Notes under the pieces: generated by a model
Told to the model about the DNA's origin: nothing
The model's database searches: none
What the model saw: the letters and a program-made list of their open reading frames with translations, nothing else
Position numbers and translations under genes: made by a program
Part shown: piece after piece, positions 1 through 6,351 of the stretch
How positions within the stretch are numbered: position 1 is the first letter of the stretch
How the letters are laid out: the number at the start of each line of letters is the position of its first letter
Source of the DNA: an uncultured Lachnospiraceae bacterium
GTDB lineage: Bacteria > Bacillota_A > Clostridia > Lachnospirales > Lachnospiraceae
DNA length: 13,252 bases
Reading direction: 5' to 3'
Assembly (NCBI GenBank): GCA_947177885.1
Contig: CAMWWF010000042.1
Location: 1-13,252, forward strand

Positions 1-2151
1 GTACGTTACTATGAGGAAGCCAGAAAGACAGGTGTGGTAATAGAAGGCAAGATCCCTAATCCCGATGAGAAAAATCTGGCATATTATGAAGAAATTATGG
101 GAATGCAGTTTCAGCTCAGCATGGGCTTTCTGCTTTCCGGCCTGCAGAAATGGCTTCCGAGGATGAATGATTATCAGCGGAAGAATGTGGCGGGAGCTTT
201 ATATGATACCCTGGATGCCATGCGCAGAGAGGGGAAAAATGACAATATGTTGCGCAACGCCTTCATAAAATTTATGTGCTGGCTCTATTATAAATTCGAG
301 AGAGTTGTCAGTCAGCTGGGGGAGAACCGGATTCCAAAGATATTATATGAAGGCAGCATCAGTAATTACGAGTTAAAATTTCTATGCATCCTGTCAGGAG
401 CGGGATGCGATATAGTACTCCTGCAATATCAGGGAGATGGAGGCTATTGCGCGTTGGACCGGGATTCCCGTCTTTCGCGGAAGCTGGAACTGCCGGGGAT
501 GGGAGAATTTCCTCAGGAATTTTGTATCAAAGATCTGCGGAAGGAAATAGAAGAGCGCGCAAACGCGGAAAGGCTGTATGGTACGCCGCCCAGGCTGCAG
601 AATTGTACGAATGCGTGGATGGACGGAAAAGGGCTTGCGGATGTGCAGAAGCCGGTTCGGGACAGAGGACGGGACGAGAGGTTCTTTTATAATTGTTTTC
701 TGCGGATAGAAGGCGTGGAAGACAAGCTGACTTATTTGAATGAATTGTATCGTTTTCAGATGGAAATGGCCGGGGCCGGCAGAAATCCGGTTATTGTGGA
801 GTCAGAGCTGCTGCCGCCCTCCAATGAAGAAATCAGCACCATCAGGAGAAAGCAGTATAAAGATGTGAATCAGCTGATCATGGATCTGATGCCCAATATT
901 ATTTTCGCCCCTGATCCGGAACTCCAGAGGATCCTGCGTAAGGCATTTGCCGATGTGGTACCGGGGGAAGCCAAAAGTGTGGAGGGGAATCTGAACAGGC
1001 TGACCAACAGGACAATTTATCTGTTGTGCTGGCTGAAACGTTTTCAGGATGCTTTGTTCAAAGGATGGGATAGCACCCGGGTGGGATGTTTTGTCTATCT
1101 GGGAGGATGCAGGAATGAAACGGAAGCTTTTTTCCTTCGGTATTTAAGCAGGCTACCGGTGGATGTACTGATACTCGTTCCTGACCGGAACAGGAAATGT
1201 TGTCTGCAGGCGGATGATCTGTATGTGATACATTTTAATGATTCTCTGCAGGTCAGCCGGTTTCCCAGGGAAAATGCAGATCTGCAATTGTCAACTGCCG
1301 CGTATCATGCGGAGCGGGATCTGGATACCATTATGTATCAGGATTCCGGAATGTACCGTAATCAACAGTACCGGAAAGGAGTATCCGCCACATTACAGTC
1401 TATTTATGAAGAGATTGCTATTTTGTGGGATCAGGAGTTAAAGTACAGACCCAATTTTGATGTGACGGATTCCGTAGTGACTATGCCCGTGATCTGCGCC
1501 AAGGTGTGCGGAATAAAGGACGGGCTTGTACAGCCTTACTGGGTCGGAATCAAGAAGCTTTTGACACCGGATACGCTGCTGATCAAAGGTGCGCCCTACC
1601 TTCGGCCGGAGGATCCGAATCCGGTCAGAGCTTATGCCACAGGATTTCTGAAAAACGGAAAACTGCAGAGGGCGAAGATAAAGGCTCATTCCTGCTACAC
1701 ATACGGTGTTTTGCGGGATGAGATACAGGAACATATTCTGGACAAACTTCAATTATTGCTGGATCGGAAGCTAATAAGGGGAATTTATGAAAATGGCACA
1801 GAGTATACGGCAATTGCAACTGTGCTGAATCTGAACAAAGACATTCTGCGGATGCTGCAGAAATTTGATTTTACCAGGAAGAATCCCAAGATTGTATATA
1901 TTAACACTTCGGAGGCAGTGATCTCTTTAGAGGACAGTATATTGACGGCTTTCTTAAATCTGGCGGGATTTGATATTGTTTTCTATGTGCCTACCGGATA
2001 TCAGTGTGTGGAAAGGTATTTGAACAATAAAAGTATGGAAGAGCATCAGATCGGCGAGTATGTTTATGACCTGACGATTCCCGATTTTGATACGATTTCT
2101 ATAAATCCGCGTCGTTCCTGGCGTGACAAGATATTCAAGAGAGGAGAATAA
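1..2151 (+). CDS. YceG-family protein of the Ter stress-response cluster, 5' end missing
   Basis: The frame is open from the first base of the window (716 codons). The first possible start, GTG at 34, has no convincing ribosome binding site, so the gene probably begins upstream. YceG-family proteins sit beside TelA and TerD in Firmicutes (B. subtilis yce operon) and have been proposed to belong to a biosynthetic module of the Ter system; their biochemical activity is unknown to me. Counting from GTG 34, I see a similar block three times: residues 98-141 (PKILYEG, CDIVLL), 348-391 (FVYLGG, VDVLILVP) and 617-661 (PKIVYI, FDIVFYVP). Each reads as strand, helix, strand, as in a Rossmann-like half. 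The first two are preceded by a helix containing CWL (82-84 and 332-334). There is no signal peptide or membrane segment in the visible part, so it is probably cytosolic. The stop lies 3 bases before telA, so the two are co-transcribed. Identification rests on remembered family features and context. Confidence 0.75.
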   Translation, partial: VRYYEEARKTGVVIEGKIPNPDEKNLAYYEEIMGMQFQLSMGFLLSGLQKWLPRMNDYQRKNVAGALYDTLDAMRREGKNDNMLRNAFIKFMCWLYYKFERVVSQLGENRIPKILYEGSISNYELKFLCILSGAGCDIVLLQYQGDGGYCALDRDSRLSRKLELPGMGEFPQEFCIKDLRKEIEERANAERLYGTPPRLQNCTNAWMDGKGLADVQKPVRDRGRDERFFYNCFLRIEGVEDKLTYLNELYRFQMEMAGAGRNPVIVESELLPPSNEEISTIRRKQYKDVNQLIMDLMPNIIFAPDPELQRILRKAFADVVPGEAKSVEGNLNRLTNRTIYLLCWLKRFQDALFKGWDSTRVGCFVYLGGCRNETEAFFLRYLSRLPVDVLILVPDRNRKCCLQADDLYVIHFNDSLQVSRFPRENADLQLSTAAYHAERDLDTIMYQDSGMYRNQQYRKGVSATLQSIYEEIAILWDQELKYRPNFDVTDSVVTMPVICAKVCGIKDGLVQPYWVGIKKLLTPDTLLIKGAPYLRPEDPNPVRAYATGFLKNGKLQRAKIKAHSCYTYGVLRDEIQEHILDKLQLLLDRKLIRGIYENGTEYTAIATVLNLNKDILRMLQKFDFTRKNPKIVYINTSEAVISLEDSILTAFLNLAGFDIVFYVPTGYQCVERYLNNKSMEEHQIGEYVYDLTIPDFDTISINPRRSWRDKIFKRGE

Positions 2152-2154
2152 AGC

Positions 2155-3300
2155 ATGGGATTGGATTTCACGAAGACGGCACAGCCGCCGGAGGTGGTTA
2201 CGATGCCGGATACGAAAAATGAGGTAATGGTGGTGGAGAGCTACGATATTGTTGCGGACAGGCAGCAGATGAACGCGCAGCTTACAAATTCGGCCGAGGT
2301 GGATGCGCTGGTCAGCACCATCGAGATCAACAATCTGGAAACCATAGTGTCTTTCGGAGCGGAAGCTGCGGAAGGTATCTCCAGAGCATCAGATGTGGTA
2401 TTGAACAGTATGGATATGACTCAGCTGGATGAATCCAGCGAGATGTTGAATACTCTTGCGAAGATCATGGAGAAGTTCGACATTGATGAGATCAAGGATA
2501 ATCCCACTCTGTTCGGAAAGCTGTTCGGAAACCTGAGAAAACAGCTGGATAAGATTCTGAACAAGTATCACACCATGGGCGAAGAAGTGGACAAGATCTA
2601 TGTCCAGCTGAAGCAATATGAGTCCGAGATCAAACAGTCCAACCGGAAACTGGATCAGCTTTTTGAATCCAATGTGGAGTATTATCATCAGCTTGTCAAG
2701 TATATCCTTGCGGGTGAGCAGGGATGCCGGGAACTGGAAGACCATATTGCCAAAAGGCAGAGGGAGATGGATGAGACAGGGGATACCTCCATACAGTTTG
2801 AGCTGCAAAGTCTGCAACAGGCATTGATGATGCTGGAGCAGAGGACACAGGATCTGCGAACCGCAGAAAGCGTGGCGATGCAGTCTGTTCCCATGATCAA
2901 GACCATGGAATTCAGCAATATGAACCTGGTGAGGAAGATCAATTCCGCGTTTATCATCACTCTTCCCGTGTTTAAGCAGGCTCTGGCCCAGGCGATCATG
3001 CTGAAGCGTCAGCGGATCCAGGCGGAGGCAATGTCAGCGCTAGATGCGAAGACAAATGAGATGCTGATCAAAAACGCGCGAAATACGGTGGAGCAGTCTA
3101 AGCTTACGGCACAGCTGGCTTCCGGAAGCTCCATTAAGATAGAGACTTTGGAAACTACCTGGAGAACCATTGTAAACGGTATCGATGAGACCCGTCAGAT
3201 TCAGGAAAGAGCCAGAAAGCAGCGTGTGGAAGATCAGGTAAGACTTGAGAAGATCAAGACAGATTTTAATCAGAGATATCATATGCCGGATGCAAAATAA
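2155..3300 (+). CDS. telA: TelA-family toxic anion resistance protein
   Basis: This 381-residue protein is of usual length for the TelA/KlaA family, which is linked to resistance to tellurite and other toxic anions and to envelope stress; the mechanism is not established. The N-terminal ~60 residues look disordered. The remainder is almost entirely amphipathic helix and probably coiled coil (about 125-240 and 280-375). Family-typical stretches are seen at 244-286 (SVPMIKTME, then LPVFKQALAQAI) and 335-349 (TWRTIVNGIDETRQI). There is no membrane segment, so it is cytosolic or peripheral. The ATG follows the yceG-like stop by 3 bases with GAGGAG at 2141-2146 as ribosome binding site, so translation is probably coupled. 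The association with YceG and TerD is conserved in Firmicutes. Confidence 0.88.
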   Translation: MGLDFTKTAQPPEVVTMPDTKNEVMVVESYDIVADRQQMNAQLTNSAEVDALVSTIEINNLETIVSFGAEAAEGISRASDVVLNSMDMTQLDESSEMLNTLAKIMEKFDIDEIKDNPTLFGKLFGNLRKQLDKILNKYHTMGEEVDKIYVQLKQYESEIKQSNRKLDQLFESNVEYYHQLVKYILAGEQGCRELEDHIAKRQREMDETGDTSIQFELQSLQQALMMLEQRTQDLRTAESVAMQSVPMIKTMEFSNMNLVRKINSAFIITLPVFKQALAQAIMLKRQRIQAEAMSALDAKTNEMLIKNARNTVEQSKLTAQLASGSSIKIETLETTWRTIVNGIDETRQIQERARKQRVEDQVRLEKIKTDFNQRYHMPDAK

Positions 3301-3322
3301 ATATGGGAGGAATTCCAAGGAT

Positions 3323-3337
3323 GTCTCTCAAAGAGAC
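3323..3337 (+). promoter_or_regulatory. Perfect dyad in the telA-terD gap, possible operator or mRNA hairpin
   Basis: GTCTCT (3323-3328) and AGAGAC (3332-3337) are exact inverted repeats separated by CAA. The 97-base gap turns AT-rich after the dyad. TATTAT at 3361-3366, with a weak -35 (CTGGCG, 3337-3342) at 18 bases, would give a short leader ending at the terD ribosome binding site AAGGAGGG (3383-3390). If that promoter is real, the dyad lies directly upstream of its -35. Otherwise it is a small hairpin in the telA-terD transcript. No T-run follows closely enough for a terminator. Confidence 0.35.
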
Positions 3338-3397
3338 TGGCGTGCGTATTTTCTATTGGGTATTATTAAGTTTATTATATATAAGGAGGGCTAAGAT

Positions 3398-3979
3398 ATG
3401 CCGATTAATTTATCAAAAGGACAGAAAGTAGATCTGACAAAAGGAAATCCCGGGTTGAAGAAGATCATGGTAGGTCTGGGATGGGATGTAAACGCCTATG
3501 ATTCAGGTGCGGATTTCGATCTGGATGCGGCTGCTTTTATGGCAGGTGACAATGGCAGATGTCCCACAGAGAAGGAATTCATTTTCTACGGAAATCTGGA
3601 GCATCCCAGCGGAGCTCTGAAGCATATGGGTGACAACCTGACCGGAGAAGGTGAGGGGGATGATGAGCAGATTGAAGTGGATCTGACAAAGATTCCCGGA
3701 AATATTTCCAAGATTGCTTTCACGGTTACCATTTATGACGCGGATGTGAGACGTCAGAATTTCGGACAGGTATCCAATGCGTTCATCCGTATTGTGGATG
3801 AGGTTTCAGGACAGGAATTGATCCGTTATGATCTGGGAGAGGATTTCTCCATAGAGACGGCAATTGTGGTAGGCGAGCTGTACAAGAATAACGGTGAATG
3901 GAAGTTTAATGCGATCGGCAGCGGTTTCCAGGGTGGTCTGGCGGCATTGTGTGCGCATTACGGCATAGAAGTGGCATAA
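3398..3979 (+). CDS. terD: TerD-family calcium-binding stress protein, copy 1
   Basis: This is a full-length 193-residue TerD domain. TerD proteins are Ca2+-binding beta-sandwich proteins that confer tellurite, phage or envelope-stress resistance in Ter systems; the exact role is unresolved. The hallmark opening is seen ([16 protein letters not shown], 5-20), followed by VGLGWD (25-30). The acidic motif DFDLDAAAF (39-47) and the acidic loop [15 protein letters not shown] (78-92) are the presumed Ca2+ sites and are intact. The tail has the family pattern [15 protein letters not shown] (166-180). The ribosome binding site AAGGAGGG lies at 3383-3390, 7 bases from ATG. It is about 72% identical to the next gene over the full length with no gaps, which implies tandem duplication. 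It lies 97 bases after telA on the same strand and is probably part of one operon or a sub-operon with its own promoter. Confidence 0.93.
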   Translation: MPINLSKGQKVDLTKGNPGLKKIMVGLGWDVNAYDSGADFDLDAAAFMAGDNGRCPTEKEFIFYGNLEHPSGALKHMGDNLTGEGEGDDEQIEVDLTKIPGNISKIAFTVTIYDADVRRQNFGQVSNAFIRIVDEVSGQELIRYDLGEDFSIETAIVVGELYKNNGEWKFNAIGSGFQGGLAALCAHYGIEVA

Positions 3980-3998
3980 GAACTGTTTCAAATTGTTT

Positions 3999-4020
3999 AT
4001 ACTGCAGGGCATTGCAGTGT
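3999..4020 (+). other. Intergenic hairpin between the two terD copies
   Basis: ACTGCA (4001-4006) pairs exactly with TGCAGT (4013-4018) around the loop GGGCAT. An extra A-T and a G.T pair at the base make an 8-bp stem. There is no T-run after it, so it is not a terminator. It may stabilise mRNA ends or set relative terD levels. It lies in the 71-base gap before the second terD, whose ribosome binding site is GGAGG at 4038-4042. Confidence 0.4.
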
Positions 4021-4050
4021 AGAGTAGGTATGAGAATGGAGGAATGAAAG

Positions 4051-4635
4051 ATGGCAGTTTCTTTACAAAAAGGACAGAAAGTCAGTCTGACGAAAGGAAA
4101 TCCGGGGCTGAATAAAGTGGTAGTGGGACTTGGCTGGGACGTAAATCAGTTTGATACCGGAGGAGATTTTGATCTGGACGCGGCTGCATTCCTTTTGGCG
4201 GACAGCGGTAAGGTATCCAATCAGAGTGACTTTGTGTTTTTCGGCAATCTGGAGCATCCGTCAGGCAGCGTGAAGCATATGGGTGATAATCTCACCGGAG
4301 CAGGGGAGGGGGACGATGAGCAGATCAAGATCGATCTGTCCCTGGTGCCTGCCAACATTACCAAGATTGCTTTTACGGTAACCATATATGAGGCAGAGCA
4401 GAGACGTCAGAATTTCGGTCAGGTAAATAATGCGTTTATCAGGATTTATAATGAGGCTAATGGGGAAGAGCTTCTGCGCTATGATCTGGGAGAGGATTTT
4501 TCCATAGAGACGGCAGCTGTTTTTGGTGAATTATATAAGAATGGCGGCGAGTGGAAATTTAACGCCATCGGCAGTGGTTATCAGGGTGGTCTGGCGGCGT
4601 TATGCGCGAATTTCGGCGTTGAGATAGAAAACTGA
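4051..4635 (+). CDS. terD: TerD-family calcium-binding stress protein, copy 2
   Basis: A 194-residue TerD protein that aligns end to end with the preceding one without gaps (54 differences in 193 positions by hand). It keeps the presumed Ca2+-binding elements DFDLDAAAF (39-47) and [15 protein letters not shown] (78-92), and the family tail [15 protein letters not shown]. The differences cluster at residues 51-60 and 131-140, which are probably surface loops, while the metal-site segments are nearly unchanged; this suggests conserved metal binding with diverged partner contacts. The ribosome binding site GGAGG (4038-4042) is 8 bases from ATG. Some nucleotide stretches are near identical to copy 1, for example around the SIETA codons. 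It is probably cytosolic, with no signal peptide. Confidence 0.93.
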   Translation: MAVSLQKGQKVSLTKGNPGLNKVVVGLGWDVNQFDTGGDFDLDAAAFLLADSGKVSNQSDFVFFGNLEHPSGSVKHMGDNLTGAGEGDDEQIKIDLSLVPANITKIAFTVTIYEAEQRRQNFGQVNNAFIRIYNEANGEELLRYDLGEDFSIETAAVFGELYKNGGEWKFNAIGSGYQGGLAALCANFGVEIEN

Positions 4636-4707
4636 CAGCATCTCTGTACAGGAATGCATATCGTCAGACAGACGGTGTGAAGAGGTAACGGACAGTAAAA
4701 CAAAACG

Positions 4708-4747
4708 GCTTCAGAGACAGAACAAAAATGCAAAAACAGCTTCAGAG
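4708..4747 (+). repeat. Short direct repeat GCTTCAGAG x2 in the gap before the TerA-like gene
   Basis: GCTTCAGAG occurs at 4708-4716 and 4739-4747, start to start 31 bases, with A-rich sequence between. The second copy also begins a small dyad, TTCAG (4741-4745) with CTGAA (4754-4758), just before the ribosome binding site AAGGAGA (4761-4767). The 139-base gap holds no open frame that I would call. Function unknown; it could be chance. Confidence 0.3.
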
Positions 4748-4774
4748 GTGAAACTGAAATAAGGAGAAGAGAAT

Positions 4775-5371
4775 ATGGCGATCAGTTTACAAAAAGGTCA
4801 AAAGGTAAATCTTACGAAGAAAGCATCCGGAGGTTTGGGTGAGATTCTGGTGAATCTGAACTGGAACTCCGGAAAGAAAGGCTTCCTGTCCGGTCTGTTG
4901 GGCGGCGGTGCCATCGATCTGGATCTGGGATGCTTGTATGAACTAAAGGACGGCAGAAAGGGAGCCGTGCAGGCTCTCGGAAATGCTTTCGGTTCCCTGC
5001 AATATCCGCCTTTCATTGCACTGGACGGTGATGACAGAACAGGAGCGGCGGCAGCAGGAGAGAATCTGAGGATCAACGGTAACCAGATCGCGGATATCAG
5101 ACGGATTCTTGTATATACTTTTATTTATGAGGGAATTGCGAACTGGAAACAGGCGGACGCAGTGGTTACGATCAAATATCCCGGTGCGGAAGACATTATC
5201 GTGCGCATGGATGAGTTTAATTCCAAGGATATCATGTGTGGTCTGGTGCTGTTCGAAAATCGTGATGATGAGACGTTCAGTGTGGAAAAGATCATCCGTT
5301 TCTTCAGAGGACATGAGGATCTGGACAGAGCGTTCGGATGGGGTATGAACTGGAAACCGGGACGTAAATAA
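4775..5371 (+). CDS. TerA-like TerD-superfamily protein
   Basis: This 198-residue protein opens like the TerD proteins ([13 protein letters not shown], 4-16) but the body matches what I recall of the TerA-type domain: AIDLDLGCLYEL (46-57), VQALGN (65-70), FIALDGDDRTG (80-90), GENLRING (95-102), and the ending FRGHEDLDRAFGWG (177-190). The DLDL and DGDD clusters are candidate Ca2+ ligands, but the GEGDDEQ loop of classical TerD is absent. Enterobacterial TerA is about twice as long; this is the single-domain form. A Gly/Leu-rich insert (35-45, FLSGLLGGG) sits before the DLDL strand. The ribosome binding site AAGGAGA (4761-4767) is 7 bases from ATG. It probably acts with the neighbouring TerD proteins in the cytosol. 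A generic TerD-family label would also be correct. Confidence 0.85.
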   Translation: MAISLQKGQKVNLTKKASGGLGEILVNLNWNSGKKGFLSGLLGGGAIDLDLGCLYELKDGRKGAVQALGNAFGSLQYPPFIALDGDDRTGAAAAGENLRINGNQIADIRRILVYTFIYEGIANWKQADAVVTIKYPGAEDIIVRMDEFNSKDIMCGLVLFENRDDETFSVEKIIRFFRGHEDLDRAFGWGMNWKPGRK

Positions 5372-5426
5372 AATATGGAAGGAAACCCTTCTTCATAAAA
5401 AACGAAAGTGTTGGGACGAAACGTAT

Positions 5427-5486
5427 CAGTTCAGAAAGGTCACCGAACTGCGATCATTGACTTCGCAGGAGGGGCTGTCTGAACTG
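5427..5486 (+). promoter_or_regulatory. Structured leader with two alternative hairpins before the fourth TerD gene
   Basis: This lies in the 264-base gene-free gap 5372-5635. CAGTTCAGA (5427-5435) is an exact inverted repeat of TCTGAACTG (5478-5486). The same left arm can instead pair over 6 bases with GAACTG at 5445-5450. Inside the long version a further exact hairpin, CTGCGA/TCGCAG (5448-5453 with 5463-5468), overlaps the short-version arm, so two exclusive folds exist. An AGGAGGGG tract (5467-5474) is partly inside. No start codon follows that tract at a useful distance. The rest of the gap (5487-5635) holds only small dyads, for example ACCT-GTA-AGGT at 5537-5547 and CTGT-GTA-ACAG at 5565-5575. 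I recognise no known riboswitch. Confidence 0.4.
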
Positions 5487-5635
5487 TTACAACGAAACAG
5501 ATTGCAGGGAATGCAGTCCGGATTAACATAACATTTACCTGTAAGGTGCCGGATCCATCGCTGGCTGTGTAACAGACGGGGATCGATCTGTCATGACACT
5601 GCAGGGATGAATACAGAACTGGAATGGAGAGAATA

Positions 5636-6223
5636 ATGTCAGTTAGTTTACAGAAGGGACAGAAGGTCAGTCTGTCAAAGGATAATGCAGGACTTTCTAA
5701 GGTGATCGTCGGCCTGGGGTGGGATGAGGTGAAAAGAAAGACAGGATTTTTCGCCCCGAAGCCTCAGGCAATCGACTGTGATGCGTCGGCACTGGCACTG
5801 ATCAACGGTAAATTGATCCACAAGGAGGATGTTGTCTACTACGGTAATCTCCGACATCCCACCGGAACCATAGAGCATATGGGGGATAATCTGACCGGTG
5901 CGGGAGACGGAGATGATGAGCAGATCGTAGTGGATCTTGCCAGGATTCCGGCCGAATATGACAGGATTGTGTTGGTAGTCAACATTTATCAGGCGGTGCA
6001 GAGAAACCAACATTTTGGAATGATCGAAAATGCATTCATACGTCTGGTGAATGCGGGCAATAATATGGAAATGTGCAAATACAGCCTGACGGATAATTAT
6101 TCCGGAATGACAGCGATGATATTCGGAGAGATTTACCGACGTAATGGAGAGTGGAAGTTCAATGCCATTGGCCAGGGAACAAACGATCCGGGTCTGGGAG
6201 AACTGGTTGGAAGATATATGTAG
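5636..6223 (+). CDS. Divergent TerD-family protein, YceC-like
   Basis: I chose ATG 5636, giving 195 residues, because it aligns with the SLQKGQKV openings of the other copies and has GGAGAG (5626-5631) just upstream; ATG 5624 would place the start on that site. Family features are VGLGWD (25-30), [17 protein letters not shown] (81-97), NAFIRLV (132-138) and [14 protein letters not shown] (171-184). It differs from the first two copies in the first acidic motif, which reads IDCDASALAL (46-55) instead of DFDLDAAAF, and in a lysine-rich insert before it (33-45). That resembles B. subtilis YceC-type proteins as I remember them. The second acidic loop is intact, so at least one Ca2+ site is likely kept. 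It is the last ter-type gene before the ATPase, and hairpins lie on both sides of it. Confidence 0.9.
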   Translation: MSVSLQKGQKVSLSKDNAGLSKVIVGLGWDEVKRKTGFFAPKPQAIDCDASALALINGKLIHKEDVVYYGNLRHPTGTIEHMGDNLTGAGDGDDEQIVVDLARIPAEYDRIVLVVNIYQAVQRNQHFGMIENAFIRLVNAGNNMEMCKYSLTDNYSGMTAMIFGEIYRRNGEWKFNAIGQGTNDPGLGELVGRYM

Positions 6224-6257
6224 TATAAAAATGCTCTTATGAAACGGGGAAATACAA

Positions 6258-6293
6258 GGTTGAACAAAAATGCGTGTTCAACTGTTTATTTAT
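6258..6293 (+). terminator. Possible terminator or attenuator hairpin after the last TerD gene
   Basis: GGTTGAAC (6258-6265) pairs with GTTCAACT (6276-6283), an 8-bp stem with one G.T at the base and a 10-base A-rich loop, followed by GTTTATTTAT. The T-run is interrupted, so termination would be partial. Its position between the ter genes and the ATPase suggests it lowers read-through to the pump. Confidence 0.45.
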
Positions 6294-6294
6294 G

Positions 6295-6315
6295 ACAACG
6301 GAAAGATTTCGTTGT
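6295..6315 (+). other. Hairpin in the leader of the P-type ATPase
   Basis: ACAACGGAA (6295-6303) pairs with TTTCGTTGT (6307-6315) in a 9-bp stem with one G.T pair and an AGA loop. It ends 36 bases before the chosen ATPase start at 6352, directly after the terminator-like hairpin. There is no T-run. It may be a translational or mRNA-stability element. Its presence is a further reason not to start the ATPase upstream of it. Confidence 0.4.
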
Positions 6316-6351
6316 GTATATGCGTGCCGCAGCGCGCAGATGGGTATAAAG

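Noticed and set aside
5624..5635. ATG 5624 as start of the fourth TerD gene
   Set aside because: It coincides with the ribosome binding site of ATG 5636 and breaks alignment with the other TerD N-termini.
6274..6351. GTG 6274 as the ATPase start, giving 26 more residues
   Set aside because: The added residues look random, a 9-bp hairpin lies in this stretch, and homologues start at the MKYQGLS-type sequence at 6352.
6224..6351. yybP-ykoY-type Mn2+ riboswitch before the ATPase
   Set aside because: This class often precedes such pumps, but the region is short and I do not see the conserved core; only two simple hairpins.
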